Part shown: positions 50,695 to 58,702 of the stretch, piece after piece
How the letters are laid out: every line of letters starts with the position of its first letter
Position numbering within the stretch: the stretch's first letter is position 1
Program-made: the position numbers and the translations under genes
The notes under the pieces: generated by a model
Databases searched by the model: none
What the model was told of the DNA's origin: nothing
What the model saw: only the letters and a program-made list of their open reading frames with translations
Assembly (NCBI RefSeq): GCF_039888675.1
Contig: NZ_JBDQQR010000001.1
Coordinates: 2,852,001-2,916,000 of the forward strand
DNA from: Mesorhizobium sp. CAU 1732
Lineage (GTDB): Bacteria > Pseudomonadota > Alphaproteobacteria > Rhizobiales > Rhizobiaceae
Direction of reading: 5' to 3'
Length of the DNA: 64,000 nucleotides

Positions 50695-51408
50695 ATGTCG
50701 GACATCTCCTGGCTTACGCGCCGCCCGATCGCGCATCGCGGCTTCCACGATTTGAACGTCAAGCGTTGGGAAAACACGCTGTCGGCCTTCGACGCCGCGA
50801 TCGACAAGGGATACGCGATCGAGTGCGACGTGCATCTGTCGTCGGACGGCGTGCCGGTCGTGTTCCACGATCATGTGCTGACGCGCCTTGTGGGTCAGGA
50901 AGGGCATGTCCATGACAAGACGGCGGCCGACCTTGCGCAGATGAGGGTCGGCGGCACGGACGATCATGTGCCGACGCTGGCGGAAATGCTGGCGCGCGTG
51001 CGCGGCCGGGTGCCGCTCGTCATCGAGCTCAAGGGCATCGAGGGCCAGGATACCGGCCTCGTGGCAGCCGTGGCGCAGGCGCTGGACGGCTATGAGGGCG
51101 AGGCTGCGATCATGTCGTTCGACCATTGGCTGATCCGCCAGTTCGAGACCGATGCGCCGGGCATCCCGGCCGGGCTGACGGCGCATGGGCGCACGATCCG
51201 CGACCTCGAGGCGCATTTCTCGATGCTGGCGCATCCGATTTCGTTCGTGTCCTTCGGCGTGATGGACCTGCCCAACCCGTTCGTGACCTTCGTGCGCGAG
51301 AAGCTGGCGATGCCCGTCATCACCTGGACGGTGCGCGACCAGTGGGCGCAGGATTTGACCACCGCACATGCCGACCAGATGACGTTCGAGGGGTTCGACG
51401 CGGCCTGA
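50695..51408 (+). CDS. Glycerophosphodiester phosphodiesterase family protein
   Basis: A 237-residue GDPD barrel: IAHRGFHDLNVKRWENTLSA carries the first catalytic His-Arg and the Glu-Asn, then IECDVHLSSDGVPVVFHDHV carries the Glu-x-Asp metal ligands and the second His-Asp. The C-terminal WTVRDQWAQDLT is typical. No signal peptide, so a cytosolic enzyme that cleaves glycerophosphodiesters released in lipid turnover. Starts 8 bp after the RidA-like gene; same operon likely. Confidence 0.9.
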   Translation: MSDISWLTRRPIAHRGFHDLNVKRWENTLSAFDAAIDKGYAIECDVHLSSDGVPVVFHDHVLTRLVGQEGHVHDKTAADLAQMRVGGTDDHVPTLAEMLARVRGRVPLVIELKGIEGQDTGLVAAVAQALDGYEGEAAIMSFDHWLIRQFETDAPGIPAGLTAHGRTIRDLEAHFSMLAHPISFVSFGVMDLPNPFVTFVREKLAMPVITWTVRDQWAQDLTTAHADQMTFEGFDAA

Positions 51409-51468
51409 TTTCGCAACCGTGACGTCAGGCATCTTGCATCGCACAATCGGTGGCGTATCTAGTGCGGG

Positions 51469-52680
51469 ATGAACACATCGGGCCATGATGGAGGGACGGC
51501 GGCGACAAGCGAATTCGTGATTCGCGTCGTGCCGGGCATGGAGGGGTTCGACCGCTCCGAGTGGGACGCGCTTGCGGGCGCGTCGAAGTCGGCCTCGGGC
51601 GACACGCCCTACAATCCCTTCATATCGTTCGATTTCCTCAGCATTCTGGAAGAAAGCGGCTGCGCCGCGCGCAAGACCGGTTGGCTCGCGCAGCATCTGC
51701 GCCTCGAAGCGCCGGACGGCTCGCTTCGGGGCGCGGTGCCCTGCTATCTCAAGAGCCACAGCCAGGGCGAATACGTCTTCGACTATGGCTGGGCGGATGC
51801 GTTCGAGCGGGCCGGCGGGCAGTATTATCCGAAATTGCAGGTCTCGGTTCCGTTCACGCCCGCCACCGGCCCGCGCTTGCTGGCGAAGACGAACCACGCT
51901 TCGCCGACGACAAAGCGCGCGCTGGCCGAGGGATTGAAAGCGCTGTGCGACCGCATCGGTGCGTCCTCTGCCCATGTGACATTCGCCGAACAAGACGACA
52001 TCGACACGCTCACCGAGAGCGGGTTCCTGCATCGCATGGACCAGCAGTTCCACTTCTTCAACGAAGGCTATGGAAGCTATGACGATTTTCTTGCGACGCT
52101 TGCGTCGCGCAAGCGCAAGGCGCTGAAGCGCGAGCGCCGCGAAGCGCTGGCCTCCGGCATCGAGATCAAATGGCTGACCGGCTCGGACCTCACGGAACAG
52201 GTGTGGGACGACTTCTTCGCCTTCTACATGGATACCGGCGGACGAAAATGGGGCACGCCCTATCTCAACCGCACATTCTTCTCGCTGGTCGGCGAACGCA
52301 TGGCCGACGACGTGCTGCTGGTGATGGCACAGCGGGATGGTCGCAACATTGCCGGCGCCATCAACTTCATCGGCGGCGACACGCTCTACGGTCGCAACTG
52401 GGGCTGCGTCGAGGACCACCCCTTCCTGCATTTCGAGGTATGCTATCATCAGGCGATCGACTTTGCGATCGACCGGAAACTTCGGGTGGTCGAGGCAGGC
52501 GCGCAAGGCGAGCACAAGCTGGCGCGCGGCTATCGGCCCGTCGTGACCCACTCGGCGCACCACATCGCCCATCCGGGCCTGCGGCGCGCGGTCTCGGACT
52601 ATCTCGACAGGGAGCGCCGCGAGGTCGTGTCGGTGGCGGAGTATCTCGAGGAGCATACGCCGTTCAGGAAGGGCGAATAG
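51469..52680 (+). CDS. FemAB-like GNAT-fold acyltransferase (PF04339 type)
   Basis: A 403-residue protein of the 'peptidogalycan biosynthesis/recognition' family, with a FemAB-like double GNAT fold: YNPFISFDFLSILEESGCAA, EYVFDYGWADAFERAGGQYY, YPKLQVSVPFTPATGPRLLA, SRKRKALKRERREALASGIE and GCVEDHPFLHFEVCYHQAID. Function is unproven; by fold it could aminoacylate or acetylate an amine. Third gene of a likely ridA-gdpd-femAB-like transcript. Its stop codon TAG abuts an 8-bp tandem array, so changes in that array lie in its 3' untranslated region. Confidence 0.87.
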   Translation: MNTSGHDGGTAATSEFVIRVVPGMEGFDRSEWDALAGASKSASGDTPYNPFISFDFLSILEESGCAARKTGWLAQHLRLEAPDGSLRGAVPCYLKSHSQGEYVFDYGWADAFERAGGQYYPKLQVSVPFTPATGPRLLAKTNHASPTTKRALAEGLKALCDRIGASSAHVTFAEQDDIDTLTESGFLHRMDQQFHFFNEGYGSYDDFLATLASRKRKALKRERREALASGIEIKWLTGSDLTEQVWDDFFAFYMDTGGRKWGTPYLNRTFFSLVGERMADDVLLVMAQRDGRNIAGAINFIGGDTLYGRNWGCVEDHPFLHFEVCYHQAIDFAIDRKLRVVEAGAQGEHKLARGYRPVVTHSAHHIAHPGLRRAVSDYLDRERREVVSVAEYLEEHTPFRKGE

Positions 52681-52750
52681 GGCAGTAGGGCAGTAGGGCA
52701 GTAGGGCAGTAGGGCAGTAGGGCAGTAGGGCAGTAGGGCAGTAGGGCAGT
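52680..52750. repeat. 8-bp tandem repeat array, about 8.9 copies of GGGCAGTA
   Basis: Eight perfect units of GGGCAGTA followed by GGGCAGT, starting at the last base of the upstream stop codon. A frayed copy (GGGCGAATA) precedes it. The array is entirely intergenic. Copy number in such short perfect arrays often varies between strains through slippage. Confidence 0.95.
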
Positions 52751-52812
52751 GACGTGCTGTCGCTTGCCTGTTCGGCTGCAAGCCTTAATCGTTGACGCGC
52801 TGCGACATTCGC

Positions 52813-52850
52813 CTATTCCCTTACTGCCTTATTCCCCTGCTGCCCCAATT
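52813..52850. repeat. Degenerate opposite-strand copies of the 8-bp repeat
   Basis: The pyrimidine-rich stretch TATTCCCTTACTGCCTTATT and then CCCCTGCTGCCCC reads as decayed complements of the GGGCAGTA units (TACTGCCC). It ends about 12 bp before the HIT gene ATG. RNA across both could pair into a long hairpin. Confidence 0.55.
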
Positions 52851-52861
52851 CCGAGGTTCCC

Positions 52862-53284
52862 ATGTCCACCGCCTACGACCCAGACAACGTCTTCGCCAAA
52901 ATCCTGCGCGGCGCCCTGCCGGCCGAGAAACTCTACGAGGATGACGCGACGTTTGCGTTCATGGACATCATGCCGCGCGGCGACGGGCATTGCCTGGTGA
53001 TTCCCAAAGCGCCGTCGCGCAACATTCTGGATGTCGAGGCAGACAGCCTCGCCGCCGTCGCGGCGACGACCCAGAAACTGGCGCGTGCGGTGGTGAAGGC
53101 TTTCGACGCCGATGGCGTGACCGTGCAGCAGTTCAACGAACCGGCGGGCGGCCAGGTCGTCTTCCACCTGCATGTCCACATCATCCCGCGATTCGACGGG
53201 GTGAACCTCAAGCCGCACACGGGCGAAATGGCCGACCCGGCCGTTCTCGCTACGCACGCCGAAAAGATCAGGGCAGCGCTGTAG
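52862..53284 (+). CDS. HIT-family protein (HINT-like nucleotide hydrolase)
   Basis: A 140-residue histidine-triad protein: FAKILRGALPAEKLYEDDAT, FMDIMPRGDGHCLVIPKAPS and the catalytic triad HLHVHIIPRFDG. HINT-type members hydrolyse nucleoside phosphoramidates and acyl-adenylates. The last 30 residues (KPHTGEMADPAVLATHAEKI) match the group often annotated as HIT family hydrolases in rhizobia. Converges with azlD with a 10-bp gap and no visible terminator. Lies downstream of the 8-bp repeat array, so its promoter must lie within or near that array. Confidence 0.92.
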   Translation: MSTAYDPDNVFAKILRGALPAEKLYEDDATFAFMDIMPRGDGHCLVIPKAPSRNILDVEADSLAAVAATTQKLARAVVKAFDADGVTVQQFNEPAGGQVVFHLHVHIIPRFDGVNLKPHTGEMADPAVLATHAEKIRAAL

Positions 53285-53294
53285 GTTCGGTGTT

Positions 53295-53651
53295 TTAGCT
53301 GAAACCGATCGCGTAGAGGCCTGCCAGAAGGACGGCCTCCGCGACTGCGATCCCCACGACCACGCGCTTGCCAATCAAGATGTAGGCGACGAACCCCGAT
53401 CCCGCCGCGAGCAGGCGAAGCGCAAGCGGCGCATCGGCAAGCGAGCCGCTCGGAAAGACGATGAGATTGCCGATGACGGCCGCGACCAGCGCCGTCGCCA
53501 GCGCGCGCACCATGACGAGCGCTTCCGAATCCTCCCTGATCCGACCGCCGAGATAGACGCCGAGGAACCGCCAGACGTCTGTCGCAAGCCATCCGGCAAC
53601 GAGGATGAAGAGATACGGCCACCACCATGTGTCTATCGCGGTAAACGTCAT
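53295..53651 (-). CDS. azlD: AzlD-family branched-chain amino acid exporter small subunit
   Basis: A 118-residue protein with about four membrane helices (for example PYLFILVAGWLATDVWRFLG, ALATALVAAVIGNLIVFPSG, VVVGIAVAEAVLLAGLYAIG). AzlD pairs with AzlC to export branched-chain amino acids at the inner membrane. The start MTFTAIDTWWW at 53651 overlaps the azlC stop (ATGA), so the two are translationally coupled, the usual arrangement. The substrate is inferred from the family. Confidence 0.87.
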   Translation of the reverse strand: MTFTAIDTWWWPYLFILVAGWLATDVWRFLGVYLGGRIREDSEALVMVRALATALVAAVIGNLIVFPSGSLADAPLALRLLAAGSGFVAYILIGKRVVVGIAVAEAVLLAGLYAIGFS

Positions 53652-54394
53652 TCGGGTGCCCTCGCCCGCATGAGGCGATGAATCGCGTAGGCACCGATGC
53701 CGCCGATCAGGCCTGCCGCGAGCAGGTCGAAGCCGGGCAGCCAGAGATGGAACAGCGGCCCGAGGATGAGCCCGAATGCCATCGCGACATGGCTGGCCGA
53801 TTCGCGCGCCGAACCCCACAGGGACGTCAGGAAATACATCGGCGTCAGCAGCAGCAGCGCCGCCGACAAGGCGGGCGGCAGGCTTCCGGCAATCGCGTAG
53901 ACGATCGCCACGACCACCATGTTGGCCAGCACGAGCGAGCCGCCGAGCCCGCCATAGTAGACGGTCCGCATGTCGCGCGGAACATGCTTGACCCGCTCCA
54001 TCGCCAGCACCCACGAGGTGACGGCGACGAAATGCGACAGCAGGTAGAGAACCCACGGTCGCGTGCGCTCGGTGCGCAGTTCCGGCACGAGCGCGACGAC
54101 CATCGGCGTCAGCCGCACCGAGGACAGCGCGACCGCGAAGGCTGCGGCCGGGAGCGAACTGCCCGCCAGGATCGCGCCGATCAGCACCACCTTCGCCGGC
54201 AGCGCCCAGACGACACCCGTCATGAAAACGGCCTGCGCCAGCGTGATTCCCGCCTCGCGCGCGAGGCCGGCGAACCCCACGAATGCGCTCATCAGCAACA
54301 GCGCCGGGATGGAAGCAGCCGCAAGGATGCCCCGGAGGAACCAGTAGCGGTAGGTGGACGGCTTTGGTGGGGAGTTCGGATTCGGCGAGATCAT
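53648..54394 (-). CDS. azlC: AzlC-family branched-chain amino acid exporter large subunit
   Basis: A 248-residue polytopic protein: LRGILAAASIPALLLMSAFV, GFAGLAREAGITLAQAVFMT, PAKVVLIGAILAGSSLPAAA, ALSSVRLTPMVVALVPELR and FGLILGPLFHLWLPGFDLLA match AzlC. Forms the export complex with AzlD, encoded immediately downstream. No regulator gene of the Lrp type sits beside it. Start at 54394 (MISPNPNSPPKP), with a short Pro-rich cytoplasmic end. Confidence 0.88.
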   Translation of the reverse strand: MISPNPNSPPKPSTYRYWFLRGILAAASIPALLLMSAFVGFAGLAREAGITLAQAVFMTGVVWALPAKVVLIGAILAGSSLPAAAFAVALSSVRLTPMVVALVPELRTERTRPWVLYLLSHFVAVTSWVLAMERVKHVPRDMRTVYYGGLGGSLVLANMVVVAIVYAIAGSLPPALSAALLLLTPMYFLTSLWGSARESASHVAMAFGLILGPLFHLWLPGFDLLAAGLIGGIGAYAIHRLMRARAPE

Positions 54395-54487
54395 GTCCGT
54401 TTCGGACTAGCATGCGGATCGCGCCGATGCGATTCCGATGACAGACATTGTCGGCGTTTGGCCCCACCGAGCATCGGACATAAAAAA

Positions 54488-54523
54488 GCGGCGCGGGCGT
54501 ATCCTGGGATACGCCCGCGCCGC
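54488..54523 (-). terminator. Rho-independent terminator of clpS-clpA
   Basis: Very strong stem GCGGCGCGGGCGTATCC / GGATACGCCCGCGCCGC (17 bp) followed on the minus strand by TTTTTTA. Lies 13 bp past the clpA stop. Confidence 0.95.
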
Positions 54524-54536
54524 CTGGTTCAATGCG

Positions 54537-57008
54537 CTATTTGCGCGGCAGTTGTGGCACGATGCTGCGCTTGGGCGGCTGCTTGCCCTTGGGCTCGGCC
54601 TTCGCCTTCGGCGCTGCGGGTGCAGCCTTCGCAGCCGGCTTTTTCACAGCCTTGCGCTTGACCGGAGGGCGGTCTTCCGGGTCTTCCTTCTTCGGCTTGA
54701 CCGGCACTTCGTCGGCCAGAGCCTCAAGCTTCAGGTCGTCGATGCCCGCATCGTTCTTCTCGACCGAGACGCGCACCGTCCCGCCCTTGCGAAGCTTGCC
54801 GAAAAGCACCTCGTCAGCCAGCGGCTTCTTGATGTGCTCCTGGATGACGCGGCTGAGCGGCCGCGCGCCCATGCGCTCGTCATAGCCCTTGTCGGCAAGC
54901 CAGCCGACCGCTTCAGGCGTCAGGTCGAACGTGACCCGGCGCTCGGCAAGCTGGGCTTCCAACTGCATGACGAACTTCTGCACGACCTGATGGATGACCG
55001 GCACCGGCAACGAGCCGAACGGGATGATCGCATCGAGACGGTTGCGGAACTCCGGCGTGAACAGCCGGTTGATCGCTTCCATGTCGTCGCTGTCGCGCTT
55101 GGACGAGCCGAAGCCGATCGCGGCCTTGGCGAGATCGGCCGCGCCCGCATTCGTGGTCATGATGAGGATCACGTTGCGGAAGTCGATCTGCTTGCCGTTG
55201 TGGTCCGTCAGCTTGCCGTGATCCATGACCTGCAACAGGATGTTGAACAGATCGGGATGCGCCTTCTCGATCTCGTCGAGCAGGAGCACGCAGTGCGGAT
55301 GCTGGTCGACGCCGTCGGTCAGCAGGCCGCCCTGGTCGAAACCGACATAGCCGGGAGGCGCGCCGATCAGACGCGAGACCGTGTGGCGTTCCATATACTC
55401 CGACATGTCGAAGCGGATGAGTTCCACACCCAGCGAACTCGCGAGCTGCTTGGCGACTTCCGTCTTGCCGACGCCGGTGGGGCCTGAGAACAGGTAGGAG
55501 CCGATCGGCTTTTCCGGTTCGCGCAAGCCCGCCCGCGCCAGCTTGATGGCCGACGACAGGGCCGTGATGGCCGTGTCCTGGCCATAGACGACGCGCTTGA
55601 GCTCGGCTTCGAGGCCGGCCAGCACCTTTTCGTCATCCGCCGACACCGTCTTCGGCGGGATGCGGGCCATGGTCGCGATCGTCGCCTCGATTTCGCGGAT
55701 CGAGATCGTCTTCTTGCGCTTGTTCTCCGGCAGCAGCATCTGCGACGCACCCGTCTCGTCGATCACGTCGATCGCCTTGTCGGGCAGCTTGCGGTCGTTG
55801 ATGTAGCGCGACGACAGCTCCACCGCGGCCTTGATGGCCTCGTTGGTGTACTTGACCTTGTGGAACTCCTCGAAATACGGCTTCAGGCCCTTCATGATCG
55901 AGATCGCGTCCTCGACCGTCGGCTCGTTCACGTCGATCTTCTGGAAGCGGCGCACGAGCGCGCGATCCTTCTCGAAGAACTGGCGGAACTCCTTGTAGGT
56001 CGTGGAGCCGATGCAACGGATCGCACCAGACGACAGCGCCGGCTTCAGGAGGTTCGACGCGTCCATCGCGCCGCCCGACGTCGCGCCCGCACCGATCACG
56101 GTGTGGATCTCGTCGATGAACAGCACGGCGCCCGGATAATCCTCGAGTTCCTTCACGACCTGCTTCAGCCGCTCCTCGAAATCGCCGCGATAGCGTGTGC
56201 CGGCAAGCAGCGTGCCCATGTCGAGCGCGAAGATCGTCGCGTCCTCGAGCACCTCTGGAACGTCGCCTTCGACGATGCGCTTGGCGAGCCCTTCCGCGAT
56301 CGCCGTCTTGCCGACGCCGGGATCACCCACATAGAGCGGATTGTTCTTCGAGCGGCGGCAGAGAACCTGAATGGTGCGATTGATCTCGGTCTCGCGGCCG
56401 ATCAGGGGATCGATCTTGCCGGCGCGCGCCTTGTTGTTGAGGTTGACGCAATAGGCCGTCAGCGCATCCTGCTGCTTCTTCTTGCCCGGCTCCTCGCCCT
56501 CGACGCCGGACGGACCGCTCGTCTGGTCCTCGTCGGCACCGCGCGGCGCGCGCGCTTCGCCCGAACCCGGCCGCTTCGCGATCCCGTGGCTGATGTAGTT
56601 GACCGCGTCGTAGCGGGTCATCTGCTGTTCCTGCAGGAAGTAGGCCGCGTGGCTTTCGCGTTCCGCGAAGATCGCCACGAGCACGTTGGCGCCCGAGACT
56701 TCCTCGCGGCCCGACGACTGGACGTGGATCACCGCGCGCTGGATGACGCGCTGGAAACCGGCGGTCGGCTTGGAATCCTCGTCGTAGCCCGTGACGAGGT
56801 TGTCGAGTTCGGTATCGATATAGGAAAGCACTGTCTGCTTGAGGTCGTCGAGATTGACGTTGCAGGCGCGCATCACGGCTGCGGCGTCGGTGTCGTCGAG
56901 GAGAGCGAGCAGGAGGTGTTCGAGCGTCGCGTATTCGTGGTGACGCTCATTTGCAAAGGTGAGCGCCTGATGCAGCGCCCGTTCGAGGCCTTGCGAGAAA
57001 GCCGGCAT
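54537..57008 (-). CDS. clpA: ATP-dependent Clp protease ATP-binding subunit ClpA
   Basis: AAA+ unfoldase that feeds ClpP. The 823-residue protein has the Clp_N repeat domain ([20 protein letters not shown]), the first AAA+ module with Walker [14 protein letters not shown] (about residues 229-241) and the second with [14 protein letters not shown], plus the sensor and C-terminal domains. It ends with a tail of about 55 residues rich in Lys, Ala and Pro ([20 protein letters not shown]) that E. coli ClpA (758 residues) lacks. Follows clpS by 8 bp. A strong terminator follows. Confidence 0.97.
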   Translation of the reverse strand: MPAFSQGLERALHQALTFANERHHEYATLEHLLLALLDDTDAAAVMRACNVNLDDLKQTVLSYIDTELDNLVTGYDEDSKPTAGFQRVIQRAVIHVQSSGREEVSGANVLVAIFAERESHAAYFLQEQQMTRYDAVNYISHGIAKRPGSGEARAPRGADEDQTSGPSGVEGEEPGKKKQQDALTAYCVNLNNKARAGKIDPLIGRETEINRTIQVLCRRSKNNPLYVGDPGVGKTAIAEGLAKRIVEGDVPEVLEDATIFALDMGTLLAGTRYRGDFEERLKQVVKELEDYPGAVLFIDEIHTVIGAGATSGGAMDASNLLKPALSSGAIRCIGSTTYKEFRQFFEKDRALVRRFQKIDVNEPTVEDAISIMKGLKPYFEEFHKVKYTNEAIKAAVELSSRYINDRKLPDKAIDVIDETGASQMLLPENKRKKTISIREIEATIATMARIPPKTVSADDEKVLAGLEAELKRVVYGQDTAITALSSAIKLARAGLREPEKPIGSYLFSGPTGVGKTEVAKQLASSLGVELIRFDMSEYMERHTVSRLIGAPPGYVGFDQGGLLTDGVDQHPHCVLLLDEIEKAHPDLFNILLQVMDHGKLTDHNGKQIDFRNVILIMTTNAGAADLAKAAIGFGSSKRDSDDMEAINRLFTPEFRNRLDAIIPFGSLPVPVIHQVVQKFVMQLEAQLAERRVTFDLTPEAVGWLADKGYDERMGARPLSRVIQEHIKKPLADEVLFGKLRKGGTVRVSVEKNDAGIDDLKLEALADEVPVKPKKEDPEDRPPVKRKAVKKPAAKAAPAAPKAKAEPKGKQPPKRSIVPQLPRK

Positions 57009-57016
57009 TCAGAACC

Positions 57017-57364
57017 TCATTTCTTTTCCATCACGCATTGCAGCGGATGCTGGTGCTGTCGGGCGAAGTCCATGACTTGCGTCACTTTGGTCTCGGCCAC
57101 TTCATATGTATAGACCCCACACTCGCCGACCCCATGATTGTGAACATGAAGCATGATGCGGGTCGCCGCCTCGCGGTCCTTCTGGAAAAACCGTTCCAGT
57201 ATATGGACCACGAATTCCATCGGCGTGTAGTCGTCATTCAGGATGAGGACGCGGTATTGGGACGGCTTCTTCGTCTTCGGTTTGGTTCGCGTGATGACCG
57301 CCGTGCCGCGACCGGTGCCTTTACCGTCGTCGTCGGCCTGCATCGTGGTCACGAACCCCAGCAT
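57017..57364 (-). CDS. clpS: ClpS adaptor protein
   Basis: Adaptor that delivers N-degron substrates to ClpA and inhibits recognition of SsrA-tagged ones. The core is typical: [60 protein letters not shown]. Start is chosen at 57364 (115 residues, normal size). The in-frame ATG at 57442 lies directly beside a good -10 box and would be at or before the RNA start; the ATG at 57343 remains possible. Operon with clpA. Confidence 0.93.
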   Translation of the reverse strand: MLGFVTTMQADDDGKGTGRGTAVITRTKPKTKKPSQYRVLILNDDYTPMEFVVHILERFFQKDREAATRIMLHVHNHGVGECGVYTYEVAETKVTQVMDFARQHQHPLQCVMEKK

Positions 57365-57445
57365 GGATCGCCCGCCGTTCGTCACAATTTCCTTCCCTTC
57401 GCCCGTGCCTGGTCCAAGGCACGACATGTAGGCACTCGTCATGGA

Positions 57446-57473
57446 ATTTTAAGGCCTTCTTTCTTGCTGACAA
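57446..57473 (-). promoter_or_regulatory. Predicted sigma-70 promoter of clpS-clpA
   Basis: On the minus strand TTGTCA (57473-57468), a 16-bp spacer and TAAAAT (57451-57446). Predicted RNA start near 57439, giving a leader of about 75 nt to the ATG at 57364. Confidence 0.55.
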
Positions 57474-57544
57474 TATGGCTTGGAGCTACGCGGCGGCAAG
57501 TCTCGCCGTAGACCGCCGGTCTGGTGTCGTGCTTACGGCAAAAA

Positions 57545-57568
57545 CCCGGCTGCGCAAGCGCAGCCGGG
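57545..57568 (-). terminator. Rho-independent terminator of the phasin gene
   Basis: Perfect 11-bp stem CCCGGCTGCGC / GCGCAGCCGGG with a 2-nt centre (so effectively a 4-6-nt loop), followed on the minus strand by TTTTTGC. Confidence 0.9.
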
Positions 57569-57614
57569 CCAATGGCAGGCAAATCGCCTGCAATCCGATA
57601 ATCGCTGGGGCCGA

Positions 57615-57944
57615 TTACTTGGCCTTGGCGACAGCCGTCTCGAAAGGCTTGTAAGCCTCCTTGGCCATCTCGGCGTAAAGCTCGCCCATGCGAGTCGCCT
57701 GCGCGACGAAGCCTTCATAGGCCTGCTTCGCGTAGTCAGCCTGCACTTCGACGGCCTTGTCGAGCGACTTGGCCGAGGTCAGCTTCTCGAAAGCGGCGGT
57801 GCCGTTCTCGAACGCCTTCTTGGAATATTCGGTCGCCTCGACGGTAATCGCCTGCACGTTCTTCGAGAGCGAGGCAAAGCTCTTGAGACCGGTGTCCATG
57901 GCTTCCTTGCCAGACTTGCTGGCGTCTTCGAACGACTGCATCAT
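57615..57944 (-). CDS. Phasin family protein
   Basis: A 109-residue, mostly helical amphipathic protein of the phasin_2 type: SFEDASKSGKEAMDTGLKSF, ASLSKNVQAITVEATEYSKK, AFENGTAAFEKLTSAKSLDK and AQATRMGELYAEMAKEAYKP. Phasins coat polyhydroxyalkanoate granules; rhizobia carry several. AAGGAG lies 8 nt before the ATG at 57944; the next codon is also ATG. It stands alone between its own promoter and terminator, which suggests high, independently set expression. No PHA synthase gene is in the window. Confidence 0.9.
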   Translation of the reverse strand: MMQSFEDASKSGKEAMDTGLKSFASLSKNVQAITVEATEYSKKAFENGTAAFEKLTSAKSLDKAVEVQADYAKQAYEGFVAQATRMGELYAEMAKEAYKPFETAVAKAK

Positions 57945-57992
57945 CGTCGTGTCTCCTTCATGAGTGGCGCGCCCTAAAGTGCGTTGTAACTC

Positions 57993-58020
57993 ATTTATGT
58001 TGCACTGCACAAAAAGTCAA
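57993..58020 (-). promoter_or_regulatory. Predicted strong promoter of the phasin gene
   Basis: On the minus strand TTGACT (58020-58015), a 16-bp spacer and ATAAAT (57998-57993). Leader about 45 nt. The spacer contains the palindrome TGCAGTGCA-like GTGCAGTGCA, a possible operator half, for which no regulator is known. Confidence 0.6.
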
Positions 58021-58081
58021 TGGCAGGGCTTTTTGGAAACGGAAAAGGGTTTCCCGGGCGCCGCTTGTCCTCGCATTCTGC

Positions 58082-58519
58082 TCAACCGAGTTCCTGGGCC
58101 AGTCCGATAAGCAGCCCTTCAGGTCCCCGGATGTAGCAGAGCCGATACGCATCTTTGTACTGGACGACTTCGCCTACGAGCTGTGCGCCGCGCGTGCGGA
58201 GCCGTTCAAGCGTGTCGTCGATGTCGTCGACGGTGAACATGACGCGGAGGTAGCCCAGCGCGTTGACCGGGGCGTTCCGGTGATCTGCGACGACGGGCGG
58301 CCTGATGAAGCGGGAGAGTTCGAGGCGGCTATGGCCGTCCGGCGTGCGCATCATGGCAATCTCGACATGCTGATCACCGAGGCCAGTGACACGCCCGGCC
58401 CACTCTCCCTCGATCGTAGCCTGCCCTTCCAGCTCGAGGCCGAGTTCGCGAAAGAAATCAATCGTCCCTTCGAGGTCTTCGACGACAATTCCCACATTGT
58501 CCATCCGCTTGAGCGCCAT
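58082..58519 (-). CDS. VOC-family protein (glyoxalase/dioxygenase superfamily)
   Basis: A 145-residue single-domain VOC protein: RMDNVGIVVEDLEGTIDFFR at the N-terminus and YLRVMFTVDDIDDTLERLRT in the second half are the paired beta-alpha-beta modules, ending RLCYIRGPEGLLIGLAQELG, where the Glu is a typical metal ligand. The exact reaction is unknown; relatives include lactoylglutathione lyase and resistance proteins. It stands alone, in the region between the phasin gene and the divergent carboxypeptidase gene. Confidence 0.88.
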   Translation of the reverse strand: MALKRMDNVGIVVEDLEGTIDFFRELGLELEGQATIEGEWAGRVTGLGDQHVEIAMMRTPDGHSRLELSRFIRPPVVADHRNAPVNALGYLRVMFTVDDIDDTLERLRTRGAQLVGEVVQYKDAYRLCYIRGPEGLLIGLAQELG

Positions 58520-58702
58520 GACCGATCTCCGCGTTACGATCCGTAAAGGTTAATGCAAATAGTCCTCTAAAGCGCCTGAAAACGTCAACGCTCCGGTTAC
58601 CATAAACGGATTGGTAACAGCCTCGCCCGTAGTGTCCGAACTGCGGCTTGGGGAATCGGGGCCGTATCTCTGACACTGTAAAAAGCATCAAAGGGTATCA
58701 TT

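Noticed and set aside
52680..52750. Possible phase-variation repeat inside a coding region
   Set aside because: The upstream gene ends exactly before the array and every 8-bp unit contains TAG in one frame; the array is intergenic.
52599..52781. Minus-strand frame encoding a periodic peptide over the 8-bp array
   Set aside because: The periodic Pro-Tyr-Cys-Pro-Thr-Ala-Leu-Leu pattern is only the repeat read in frame; no ribosome binding site or family.
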